From NCBI GenBank assembly GCA_001796935.1, contig MGNX01000100.1:4511-14598 (forward strand): a stretch of DNA of 10,088 nucleotides, read 5' to 3'. Positions 1-8,342 of this stretch are shown here, one piece after another. The position numbers and the translations under genes were made by a program. The notes beneath the pieces are model-generated. The model saw only the letters and a list, made by a program, of their open reading frames with translations, was not told the DNA's origin and did not search any database. How positions within the stretch are numbered: position 1 is the first letter of the stretch; the number at the start of each line of letters is the position of its first letter. This DNA is from Chloroflexi bacterium RBG_16_60_22. GTDB taxonomy: Bacteria; Chloroflexota; Dehalococcoidia; Dehalococcoidales; RBG-16-60-22.

Positions 1-847
1 GCTCCACCAGCCCCCGCCACGCCTGCAAATCGGTGGGGTGCGCCCCCAGGCTGAGCCGTTCCACGATGAGCTGGCCCAGCCCGCATTCTTCCAGCACCAG
101 GGGAATCTCGTAAATCGTCTCCATGGTGGGCAGGGGGATAACCGCTTTCTTCTCCACATCGCAGAAAAGGGATATCTTGTCCCGCAGGTTCTCGGCTATC
201 TCATAGTCGCTGCGGCAGATAATGACATCGGGCTGGATACCGATGCGCCGCAGCTCGTTGACGCTGTGCTGGGTGGGTTTGGTCTTAAGCTCGTGGGTGG
301 AGTTGAGGTAGGGGAGGAAGGTAACGTGGATATAGAGCACGTTGTTGCGGCCCACCTCGTTCCGCATCTGGCGGATGGCCTCCAGGAAGGGCTGCCCCTC
401 GATGTCGCCCACGGTGCCCCCTACCTCGATGAGAACAACGTCCGCCCGGGACTTCTCCGCCAGCTTCTTGAAGCGCTCCTTGATTTCATTGACCAGGTGG
501 GGGACTATCTGGATGGTCCCCCCGAGGAAGTCACCCCGCCGCTCCCGGGTGATGAGCGCGCTGTAAATTTGCCCGGACGTTATATTGGAGTCGGCGGTGA
601 ACTCGGCGTCGATGAAGCGCTCGTAGTTGCCCAGGTCCAGGTCCGTCTCCGCCCCGTCCCTGGTAACGTAGACCTCCCCGTGCTGGTAGGGGGACATGGT
701 ACCGGGGTCAACGTTCAGGTAGGGGTCCAGCTTCATCACGGACACGGTAATCTGGCGACTCTTCAGGATGGTGCCGATGGAGGCGACGGTGATGCCTTTT
801 CCCACGGAACTGACCACGCCCCCGGTCACAAAGATATACTTCGGCAT
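1..847 (-). CDS. pyrG: CTP synthase, N-terminal part (3' end cut by window edge)
   Basis: CTP synthase converts UTP to CTP using ATP and glutamine in the cytoplasm, the last step of de novo CTP synthesis. Translating the minus strand from the ATG at 847-845 gives MPKYIFVTGGVVSSVGKG, the typical synthetase P-loop start. This is followed by KLDPYLNVDPGTMSPYQHGE (residues 39-58) and AETDLDLG (66-73), whose D71 matches the Mg-binding Asp72 of the E. coli enzyme. Further on come the TIQIVPH and EVGGTVGDIEGQPFLEAIRQ motifs. 282 codons are present, covering the amidoligase (synthetase) domain and the start of the linker. The glutamine amidotransferase half of a roughly 540-residue protein would lie left of position 1. 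There is no strong Shine-Dalgarno next to the ATG; the nearest GGAG is about 14 nt upstream. The gene is transcribed divergently from glyA. I see no frameshift. Family assignment is essentially certain. Confidence 0.97.
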   Translation of the reverse strand, partial: MPKYIFVTGGVVSSVGKGITVASIGTILKSRQITVSVMKLDPYLNVDPGTMSPYQHGEVYVTRDGAETDLDLGNYERFIDAEFTADSNITSGQIYSALITRERRGDFLGGTIQIVPHLVNEIKERFKKLAEKSRADVVLIEVGGTVGDIEGQPFLEAIRQMRNEVGRNNVLYIHVTFLPYLNSTHELKTKPTQHSVNELRRIGIQPDVIICRSDYEIAENLRDKISLFCDVEKKAVIPLPTMETIYEIPLVLEECGLGQLIVERLSLGAHPTDLQAWRGLVE

Positions 848-1006
848 ATACGAGCCCTGCACTCCAACAAATCTGGAAACCTTCCAGTCCTATCCTCGGG
901 TTTTTGCCTGGGAAGCGGAACGGGTTTCGATAACTAATGCCTCGGGTAAGGGATTTTGCACTACATATTAAGAAATAGGATAGACTGTCAAATAGGGTGG
1001 GGGTTT
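848..1006 (-). promoter_or_regulatory. pyrG 5' leader with small inverted repeat
   Basis: This is the inferred untranslated leader between the pyrG promoter and its ATG. It contains a perfect 6-bp inverted repeat with a 3-nt loop at 873-887 (CTGGAA / TTCCAG), just ahead of the translation start. The octamer ACCCGAGG (minus-strand sense) occurs twice, at 901-894 and 947-940. No intrinsic terminator with a U-run and no pyrG-type G-rich start site (reiterative transcription, as known from some Firmicutes) is apparent. Function is unknown; the small hairpin could affect ribosome access or be chance. Confidence 0.4.
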
Positions 1007-1012
1007 CTTTTT

Positions 1013-1041
1013 ATTATAAGGACGGCAAGCTGCTTTGTCAA
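1013..1041 (-). promoter_or_regulatory. perfect-consensus sigma70 promoter for pyrG
   Basis: On the minus strand the -35 box TTGACA lies at 1041-1036 and the -10 box TATAAT at 1018-1013, separated by exactly 17 nt (1035-1019). Both hexamers and the spacer are ideal, and the orientation points at pyrG. Transcription would start near 1006, leaving a leader of about 160 nt. A second TTGACA lies at 991-986 on the same strand, but it has only weak -10 candidates (ATATGT or TATGTA) at suitable spacing. Seen in the sequence; activity is inferred. Confidence 0.85.
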
Positions 1042-1081
1042 GTGCTTGGCGGCCTGCCGCCGTTCGGGTTTAATCAACGAT

Positions 1082-1175
1082 GTCATTGCGAGGAGCGGAC
1101 CGACGTGGCAATCTCTATCTCCAGAGCTGGAGATTGCTTCGCCTCCCGACTTCGTCGGGATGGTCTCGCAATGAC
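1082..1175. repeat. 94-bp palindromic dispersed repeat (MITE/REP-like)
   Basis: The element is bounded by a perfect 11-bp terminal inverted repeat, GTCATTGCGAG (1082-1092) and CTCGCAATGAC (1165-1175). Nested inside are GCAATCTC / GAGATTGC (1108-1115 / 1130-1137), CTCCAG / CTGGAG (1119-1124 / 1127-1132) and a separate perfect hairpin CCCGAC-TTC-GTCGGG (1145-1159). The whole can fold as one long imperfect cruciform. It encodes nothing credible. A degraded left half of the same element recurs at 4019-4050, which shows it is dispersed. Repeats beginning GTCATTGCGAGGAGCG are, as I recall, frequent between genes in several environmental bacterial lineages. No flanking target-site duplication is evident. 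Confidence 0.85.
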
Positions 1176-1218
1176 GTTACCGACCAAGCTCCTGAGTGTA
1201 CGCAACAAAGCGATGAAA

Positions 1219-1247
1219 TTGACACTGTCAGGACGCAGTTGTAGACT
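1219..1247 (+). promoter_or_regulatory. sigma70 promoter for glyA operon
   Basis: TTGACA at 1219-1224 and TAGACT at 1242-1247 (4 of 6 matches to TATAAT) are separated by exactly 17 nt, predicting transcription from about 1254 and a leader of about 30 nt. Each box overlaps a perfect small palindrome: TGACA-C-TGTCA (1220-1230) on the -35 and GTAGA-CTA-TCTAC (1241-1253) on the -10. Either could be an operator half, but this is inference. Confidence 0.7.
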
Positions 1248-1285
1248 ATCTACGGTACCCGAGTTTCCCCCGAGGAGATGGTGGG

Positions 1286-2530
1286 ATGAGTTTCTTGAGC
1301 CAGATTGACCCGGAGGTCGGCCGCGCCCTCGACATGGAGAAGGCGAGGCAGCAGGAAACGATTAACCTTATCGCCTCGGAGAACTACGCCAGCCGGGCCG
1401 TGCTGGAGGCCCAGGGCTCCTTCCTGACCTGCAAGTACGCCGAAGGATATCCCGGCAAGCGCTACTACGGCGGCTGCGAGAACATGGACGTCATCGAGGA
1501 GCTGGCCATCCGGCGGGCCAAAGAGCTTTACCACGCCGACCACGCCAACGTCCAGCCCCACAGCGGCGCCCAGGCCAACATGGCTGCCTACTACGCCCTG
1601 CTGGAGTACGGCGATACCGCCCTGGCGATGAACCTGGCCCACGGCGGGCACCTCACCCACGGCGATAAGTCCAGCTTCTCCGGCAAGTCTTACAACTTTA
1701 TCCAGTACGGGCTCAACCGCGAGACGGAGCGTATCGACTACCCGGAGGTGGAGAGGCTGGCCCGGAAGCACAAGCCTAAATTGATTGTCGCCGGGGCCAG
1801 CGCTTACCCCCGGATTATCGACTTCGAGCGGTTCCGCCGTATCGCCGACTCCGTCGGCGCCAGCCTCATGGTGGACATGGCCCACATCGCCGGACTGGTG
1901 GCGGCCGGGCTGCACCCCACCCCCGTCCCCTACGCCGAGATTGTGACCTCTACGGCCCACAAGTCGCTGCGGGGACCGCGGAGCGGCTTTATCCTCTGCC
2001 GGGCGGAGCTGGCCAAAGCCGTCGATGCCGCCGTCTTCCCGGAGATGCAGGGCGGACCCCTGATGCACGTCATCACCGCCAAGGCGGTGGCCTTCCACGA
2101 GGCCATGCAGCCGGGGTTCGTCGATTACCAGCGGGCGGTCCTGGACAACGCCCTGGTCCTGGCCACCGAGCTCCAGCGACTCGGCCTGCGCCTGATTTCC
2201 GGCGGCACGGATAATCACCTCATCCTGGCCGACCTCACCGCTACCGGGGTGACCGGCCGGCAGGCCGAAGAGGCCCTGGAAGCCGCCGGAATAATCGTCA
2301 ACCGCAACGCTATCCCCTTCGACCCCCTCCCTCCCCGCGTCACCAGCGGCATCCGGCTGGGGACGCCGGCGGTGACCACTCGCGGCTTCGGCCAGGAGGA
2401 GATGAAGCTCGTCGCCGGGCTGATTATCAAGGTCATCGGCAGCCCTGACAGCCGTAAGGTCCGTGACGAGGTCAGGCAGGAGGTGGCGCAGATATGCCGG
2501 CGCCTCCCCGTGCCGGGAATTACCGCTTAA
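1286..2530 (+). CDS. glyA: serine hydroxymethyltransferase
   Basis: This PLP enzyme interconverts serine plus tetrahydrofolate with glycine plus 5,10-methylene-tetrahydrofolate, the main source of one-carbon units. The 414-residue product has the usual length. Diagnostic segments are INLIASENYASRAVL (26-40), GYPGKRYYGGCENMD (54-68), QPHSGAQANMA (90-100), DMAHIAGLVAAG (197-208) and the PLP site TSTAHKSLRGPRSG (221-234) with the Schiff-base lysine at K226. The C-terminal end has SGIRLGTPAVTTRG (354-367). Around the lysine the common TTTTHKT run is TSTAHKS; T223, which aligns with the functionally important Thr226 of E. coli as I recall it, is kept. The ATG at 1286 has a strong GAGGAG (1272-1277) eight bases upstream. 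It is the first gene of a likely glyA-cysM-exonuclease transcript. Cytoplasmic, normally a dimer or tetramer. Confidence 0.97.
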   Translation: MSFLSQIDPEVGRALDMEKARQQETINLIASENYASRAVLEAQGSFLTCKYAEGYPGKRYYGGCENMDVIEELAIRRAKELYHADHANVQPHSGAQANMAAYYALLEYGDTALAMNLAHGGHLTHGDKSSFSGKSYNFIQYGLNRETERIDYPEVERLARKHKPKLIVAGASAYPRIIDFERFRRIADSVGASLMVDMAHIAGLVAAGLHPTPVPYAEIVTSTAHKSLRGPRSGFILCRAELAKAVDAAVFPEMQGGPLMHVITAKAVAFHEAMQPGFVDYQRAVLDNALVLATELQRLGLRLISGGTDNHLILADLTATGVTGRQAEEALEAAGIIVNRNAIPFDPLPPRVTSGIRLGTPAVTTRGFGQEEMKLVAGLIIKVIGSPDSRKVRDEVRQEVAQICRRLPVPGITA

Positions 2531-2565
2531 TCCGGGTCGTTACCTCACTGGCCGGGGTTAAAGAT

Positions 2566-3489
2566 ATGAAGAACGGCAATGTTAACGTGCTGGGGGCCAT
2601 TGGCAACACACCGCTGGTGCAGCTGTTGCACCTCAACGGCAGTCCCGGGGTGAAGATTTTCGCCAAGCTGGAAGGCAATAACCCCGGGGGTTCGGTCAAG
2701 GACCGCCCGGCTTACTACATGATTAAGAAGGCGGAAGAGTCCGGTGAGCTTACCCCGGACCTCACCATCATCGAGCCCACCTCCGGGAACATGGGGATTG
2801 CCCTGGCCATGATTGGCGCCGCCCGGGGCTACCGGGTCAAGCTCTTCATGCCGGAGTGCGTCAGCGTGGAGCGGCAGCTCGTCCTCCAGGCCTTCGGCGC
2901 CGAGGTGGTGCTGACCCCCGCCAGGGAGGCCGTTGACGGGGCCATCCGCCGGGCCCACCAGGCCCTGGAGGCGGAGCCGGACCGGTACTTCATGTGCAAC
3001 CAGTTCGATAACCCCAACAATATCCTGGCCCACTACGAGACCACCGGCCCGGAGATTTACGCCCAGACCGACGGTAAAATCGATGTCTTCGTGGCGGGCA
3101 TGGGCACCACGGGGACGCTTATCGGCGCCGGCCGGTATTTAAAGGAAAAGAACCGGAATATCCGGGTCATCGGGGTGGAGCCCACGCCGGGCCACACCAT
3201 CCAGGGACTGAAGAACATGAAAGAGAGCGTCATCCCGAAAATCTACAACCCCGGGCTCTTCGACGGGAAGATTACCGTCGAGGACGGCGACGCCTTTGAG
3301 ACGGCCCGGCGGCTGGCGGTAAGAGAGGGCCTCTTCACCGGCATGTCCAGCGGGGCGGCCGTGGCCGGGGCAATGAAAATCGCCGCCACGATGAAGCAGG
3401 GCGTCATCGTCACCATCTTACCCGACCGCGGCGACCGTTACCTGAGCACCACGCTCTTCCGGTCCATCTGCGCCAGGTGTCCGCCGTAA
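2566..3489 (+). CDS. cysM: PLP-dependent cysteine synthase, CysM-like
   Basis: A fold-type II PLP enzyme that makes cysteine from an activated serine (O-acetylserine or O-phosphoserine) and a sulfur donor. From the ATG at 2566 it has 307 residues. An in-frame ATG at 2494 lies inside glyA and is unlikely, because the family N-terminus (VLGAIGNTPLVQL) begins just after the chosen start. Visible motifs are NNPGGSVKDRPA with PLP lysine K45, the substrate loop PTSGNMGIA (71-79; most relatives have TSGNTG), the phosphate-cradle GTTGT (180-184), SSGA (261-264) and the C-terminal ILPDRGDRYLST (284-295). The stretch IQGLKNM (212-218) resembles the actinobacterial CysM region that binds O-phosphoserine, with K216 where the mycobacterial enzyme has Arg220 (my recall). 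No serine acetyltransferase gene is in view. It sits 35 nt after glyA with a weak G-rich Shine-Dalgarno, which suggests co-transcription. The family is certain; CysK versus CysM substrate preference is not. Confidence 0.88.
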   Translation: MKNGNVNVLGAIGNTPLVQLLHLNGSPGVKIFAKLEGNNPGGSVKDRPAYYMIKKAEESGELTPDLTIIEPTSGNMGIALAMIGAARGYRVKLFMPECVSVERQLVLQAFGAEVVLTPAREAVDGAIRRAHQALEAEPDRYFMCNQFDNPNNILAHYETTGPEIYAQTDGKIDVFVAGMGTTGTLIGAGRYLKEKNRNIRVIGVEPTPGHTIQGLKNMKESVIPKIYNPGLFDGKITVEDGDAFETARRLAVREGLFTGMSSGAAVAGAMKIAATMKQGVIVTILPDRGDRYLSTTLFRSICARCPP

Positions 3490-3513
3490 TTCATCTCGTT
3501 TTAAGGGAGTCAA

Positions 3514-4005
3514 TTGCCGCCTGGAACCGAAGCCTATCTGGATATCGAGACTACCGGCCTCGCTCCCTCCGGCTGCGAGATGACCGTCATCGGCATTCAC
3601 CTCTGCCGCGGTGAGGCCACCGAGTTCGTCCAGCTGGTCGGGGGGGATATCACCGCCGCCGGCATCCTGGCCTTGCTGGAAGGCGCCGATGTCCTCTATA
3701 CCTATAACGGCAGTCGGTTCGACCTTCCCTTTATCCAGGCCCGGCTCGGGATTAACCTCGCCGAGCTGTTCCACCACCGCGACCTCATGTACGACTGCTG
3801 GCGGAACAACCTCTACGGCGGCCTGAAGGCCGTGGAGCAGCAGCTGGGCATCGGCCGGAAGCTCCCGGACATGAACGGCTGGGAGGCGGTCAAGCTGTGG
3901 TGGAAATACGTCGATTCCTTTGACCTCGATGCCCTGGACCGGCTCCTTGAGTATAATAGGGAGGACGTCATCAACATGAAGACCCTCAGGGAGATACTGC
4001 TCTAA
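3514..4005 (+). CDS. stand-alone DEDDy 3'-5' exonuclease (RNase H-like, YprB-type)
   Basis: Predicted metal-dependent 3'-5' exonuclease of the RNase H-like fold (RNase_H_2/YprB type), acting on DNA or RNA ends. The 163-residue protein is a minimal catalytic domain. Exo I is YLDIETTG with D10 and E12, Exo II is YTYNGSRFDLPFI with D70, and Exo III is YNRED with Y147 four residues before D151, which makes it DEDDy rather than DEDDh. No helicase, polymerase or TPR part is attached, unlike longer YprB proteins. The start is a TTG at 3514 preceded by AAGGGAG (3503-3509); no ATG or GTG lies between the cysM stop and the first conserved motif. It follows cysM by 24 nt and is probably the last gene of that transcript. 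The substrate is unknown; the active site appears intact. Confidence 0.85.
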   Translation: MPPGTEAYLDIETTGLAPSGCEMTVIGIHLCRGEATEFVQLVGGDITAAGILALLEGADVLYTYNGSRFDLPFIQARLGINLAELFHHRDLMYDCWRNNLYGGLKAVEQQLGIGRKLPDMNGWEAVKLWWKYVDSFDLDALDRLLEYNREDVINMKTLREILL

Positions 4006-4018
4006 ACCCCCTCCCCCT

Positions 4019-4050
4019 GTCATTGCGAGGAGAGCAGCGAAAGAATCTCT
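4019..4050. repeat. truncated copy of the dispersed palindromic repeat
   Basis: The 14 bases GTCATTGCGAGGAG (4019-4032) are identical to the left end of the element at 1082-1175. Similarity resumes as AATCTCT (4044-4050), the same spacing class as AATCTCT at 1110-1116 in the full copy. The right arm is absent, so this is a decayed or half element in the gap between the exonuclease gene and prs. The rest of the gap (4051-4150) is C-rich with no credible gene; a weak 5-bp stem CACCC/GGGTG (4067-4071 / 4077-4081) is the only other structure. Confidence 0.7.
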
Positions 4051-4173
4051 TTCTTTTCTAATCCCTCACCCCCCTCGGGTGTTATCTATTCCCGCCCGGC
4101 CCCCCCCGCGGCAGCCGCAGCTTGGCCCGTGAATTGCTTCCCGCCCCTCCGATTATATCTCGGTGTCATATAG

Positions 4174-4182
4174 TGCTATAAT
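4174..4182 (+). promoter_or_regulatory. extended -10 promoter for prs operon
   Basis: TGC-TATAAT at 4174-4182 is a perfect extended -10 element within a short A+T-rich patch in otherwise G+C-rich sequence. The region 17 nt upstream (TATATC, 4154-4159) is a poor -35, which extended -10 promoters tolerate. Transcription would start near 4189, about 34 nt ahead of the prs ATG. It is the only good promoter seen for prs and the tightly packed genes behind it, including secA. Confidence 0.7.
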
Positions 4183-4222
4183 ATTTTATACAGCTAAAAA
4201 AGCGGAGAGGAGACCGTAGCTC

Positions 4223-5167
4223 ATGGACGAGTTAAAGGTTTTTTCCGGTAGTGCCCATCCCGCCCTGACTCAGGCGATAACGGAATATCTGGGCATACCC
4301 CCGGGTAAATGTGAGGTCATCCAGTTCAGCAATGAAAACACCTTCGTACGTATCCTGGAAAACGTCCGCTCGCGGGATACCTTCGTCGTTCAGCCCATCT
4401 CCTCTCCGGTCAACAGCAACCTGGTGGAGCTGCTCATTATGATTGACGCCCTCAAGCGGGCCTCCGCCGGCCGGATAACGGCGGTCATCCCCTACTACGG
4501 CTACGGCCGCACCGATAAGAAGGACCAGCCCCGCGTCCCCATCACCGCCAAGCTCGTCGCCGACCTTATCACCGTGGCCGGCGCCGGCCGCGTGCTCACG
4601 GTGGACCTCCACGCCGCCCAGATTCAGGGCTTCTTCAACATCCCCGTCGATGAGCTGACCGCCCTCTACGTGCTGGGCGACTATTTCAGTGAGAGAGAGT
4701 TCAACGACCTCGTCGTCGTCGCGGCGGACATCGGTGCCACCAAGCGGGCGCGCGACCTCGCGGCCAAGCTGGACGCGCCGCTGGCCATCATGGAAAAGAG
4801 ACGCCTCGGCAATGCCGACCGCACCCAGACTCTCAACGTCATCGGCGAGGTCGAGGGCATGTCCGCCCTCATCGTCGACGATGAAATAGATACCGCCGGC
4901 TCCCTGGTGGGCGTGGTCAAGGCCCTGATTGACCGCGGCGCCCATGACGTCTATGCCTGCTGTACCCACCCCATCCTGTCCGGTTCGGCTATCGAGAGGA
5001 TAGCCGCCAGTCCGGTCAAGGAGGTGGTGGTGACGGATACCGTCCCCGTGCCGGAAAAGAAGAAAATAGACAAGATTAAGGTCCTTTCCCTGGCGCCGCT
5101 GCTGGGCGAAGCCATCAGCCGCATCCATACCGGACAGTCCGTGGGGGCCCTGTTTGAGCAGCAATGA
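4223..5167 (+). CDS. prs: ribose-phosphate pyrophosphokinase (PRPP synthetase)
   Basis: Makes 5-phosphoribosyl-1-pyrophosphate from ribose 5-phosphate and ATP, feeding purine, pyrimidine, NAD, histidine and tryptophan synthesis. The 314 residues match the class I family length. Motifs in order: FSNENTFVRI (35-44), YYGYGRTDKKDQPRVPITAK (91-110), the ATP/PRPP signature VDLHAAQIQGFF (127-138) with catalytic His130, VVAADIGATKRA (166-177), EKRR (191-194) of the flexible loop, and the PRPP loop ALIVDDEIDTAGS (215-227). The ATG at 4223 follows a GGAGAGGAG purine tract (4204-4212) at normal spacing. It heads a dense cluster: the next start lies only 4 nt past its stop. Cytoplasmic, usually hexameric and allosterically controlled by ADP in this family. 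No unusual loss of key residues. Confidence 0.97.
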   Translation: MDELKVFSGSAHPALTQAITEYLGIPPGKCEVIQFSNENTFVRILENVRSRDTFVVQPISSPVNSNLVELLIMIDALKRASAGRITAVIPYYGYGRTDKKDQPRVPITAKLVADLITVAGAGRVLTVDLHAAQIQGFFNIPVDELTALYVLGDYFSEREFNDLVVVAADIGATKRARDLAAKLDAPLAIMEKRRLGNADRTQTLNVIGEVEGMSALIVDDEIDTAGSLVGVVKALIDRGAHDVYACCTHPILSGSAIERIAASPVKEVVVTDTVPVPEKKKIDKIKVLSLAPLLGEAISRIHTGQSVGALFEQQ

Positions 5168-5171
5168 AAAA

Positions 5172-5379
5172 ATGGTAGAGGTCTATAAGGCCCATAGTGA
5201 ACTGGAGGCGCAGGTCATCAGGGGACTGCTGGAAAGCTACCGGATTCCCTGCTTTCTCAAGTCCCACGCCGCGCCTTCCGTCCACCAGTTTACCGTGGAC
5301 GGCATGGGCGAGGTGAAGGTGATGGTGCTGGAATCGCTGGCGGATAAAGCCAGGGAGCTGATAATAAAGAGTGACGCTG

Positions 5380-5387
<8 letters not shown>
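5172..5387 (+). CDS. DUF2007-type small protein (putative signal-transducing domain)
   Basis: A 71-residue cytoplasmic protein resembling the DUF2007 family (PF09413), small alpha/beta domains with a PII-like or ferredoxin-like fold and no settled function. The pattern VEVYKAHSELEAQVIRGLLE (residues 2-21), then SYRIPCFLKS, a variable loop, and GEVKVMVLESLADKARELI is the usual arrangement. I chose the ATG at 5172, which matches the family N-terminus (M-V-x-V-Y-K-A). An in-frame TTG at 5154 would overlap prs by 14 nt. With ATG the gene starts 4 nt after the prs stop, and its 3' end overlaps the secA start by 8 nt, so all three are probably translationally coupled. No membrane segment. A role near PRPP synthesis or secretion cannot be deduced. 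Confidence 0.8.
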
Positions 5388-8025
<2,638 letters not shown>

Positions 8026-8031
8026 ACTGAT

Positions 8032-8316
8032 ATGAACAATGAAGAACTGGCCCGGTTGATGACGGAAATCTCGGAGGGGCTCACCCAGCTCCCCGACGAC
8101 CCCAAGAAGCCTTTGAACAAGGAGCAGCGGAAGCAAAAGTACCTCCTCCAGGCCAAGGGCCAGGCGCTGCAGCGGATAAAGGACGCCCGGGAGAAGGGCA
8201 GCCAGAACCAGGAAATCAGGGCCTCCATGGACTACAGCCTGCTCGTGGAGTACGGGGATAAACACCCCCTCCTCATGAATTTTATGAAGTCGCAGATGAC
8301 GTGGTTCGGGCTGTAG
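8032..8316 (+). CDS. hypothetical 94-residue charged helical protein
   Basis: I do not recognise this protein. It begins 6 nt after the secA stop, with its Shine-Dalgarno GGAAGG (8017-8022) inside the secA 3' end, so it is very probably translated with secA. The sequence is soluble-looking and rich in Lys, Glu and Gln. An acidic N-terminal helix (1-18) is followed by a proline-containing turn (DDPKKP, 22-27) and a long basic helical stretch (about 28-60, with KEQRKQKYLL). It ends in MTWFGL after a hydrophobic-aromatic segment. There are no cysteines, no membrane segment, no signal peptide and no known catalytic motif. Base composition and codon use match secA, so it belongs to the resident operon rather than to the foreign gene that follows. 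It could be a small accessory or RNA-binding factor, but no function can be assigned. Confidence 0.75.
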   Translation: MNNEELARLMTEISEGLTQLPDDPKKPLNKEQRKQKYLLQAKGQALQRIKDAREKGSQNQEIRASMDYSLLVEYGDKHPLLMNFMKSQMTWFGL

Positions 8317-8330
8317 GAAGGTAGAATAGG

Positions 8331-8337
8331 GGAGGAG
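8331..8337 (+). promoter_or_regulatory. strong ribosome binding site for the Z1-family gene
   Basis: GGAGGAG lies 5 nt before the ATG at 8343. It is still in G+C-rich sequence and immediately precedes the composition break. An earlier ATG at 8338 is followed at once by a stop (ATG GGA TGA), so 8343 is the start. No convincing promoter separates this gene from the preceding one; TAGAAT at 8322-8327 lacks a -35 and would place the transcript start inside the Shine-Dalgarno. Readthrough from the prs operon is the simplest source of transcription. Confidence 0.7.
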
Positions 8338-8342
8338 ATGGG

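Noticed and set aside
38..937. 299-codon plus-strand open frame opposite pyrG
   Set aside because: It is antisense to the clear CTP synthase frame, its translation has no recognisable motifs, and long shadow frames are expected in G+C-rich genes.
956..1308. Two overlapping small plus-strand frames across the pyrG-glyA intergenic region
   Set aside because: They run through the palindromic repeat and the glyA promoter, and have no conserved sequence and no good Shine-Dalgarno.
1250..2218. 322-codon minus-strand frame opposite glyA, and a similar 310-codon frame opposite prs (4232-5164)
   Set aside because: Both are shadows of well-identified enzymes and have no motifs or independent ribosome sites.
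4067..4089. Possible intrinsic terminator after the exonuclease gene (CACCC-n5-GGGTG, then TTATCTATT)
   Set aside because: The stem is only 5 bp and the tail is not a clean T-run; too weak to call.
4108..4118. GCGG-CAG-CCGC hairpin in the prs upstream region
   Set aside because: A 4-bp stem in C-rich sequence with no T-run; likely chance.
8322..8327. TAGAAT as a dedicated promoter for the Z1 gene
   Set aside because: No -35 at suitable spacing and the start would fall within the ribosome binding site.
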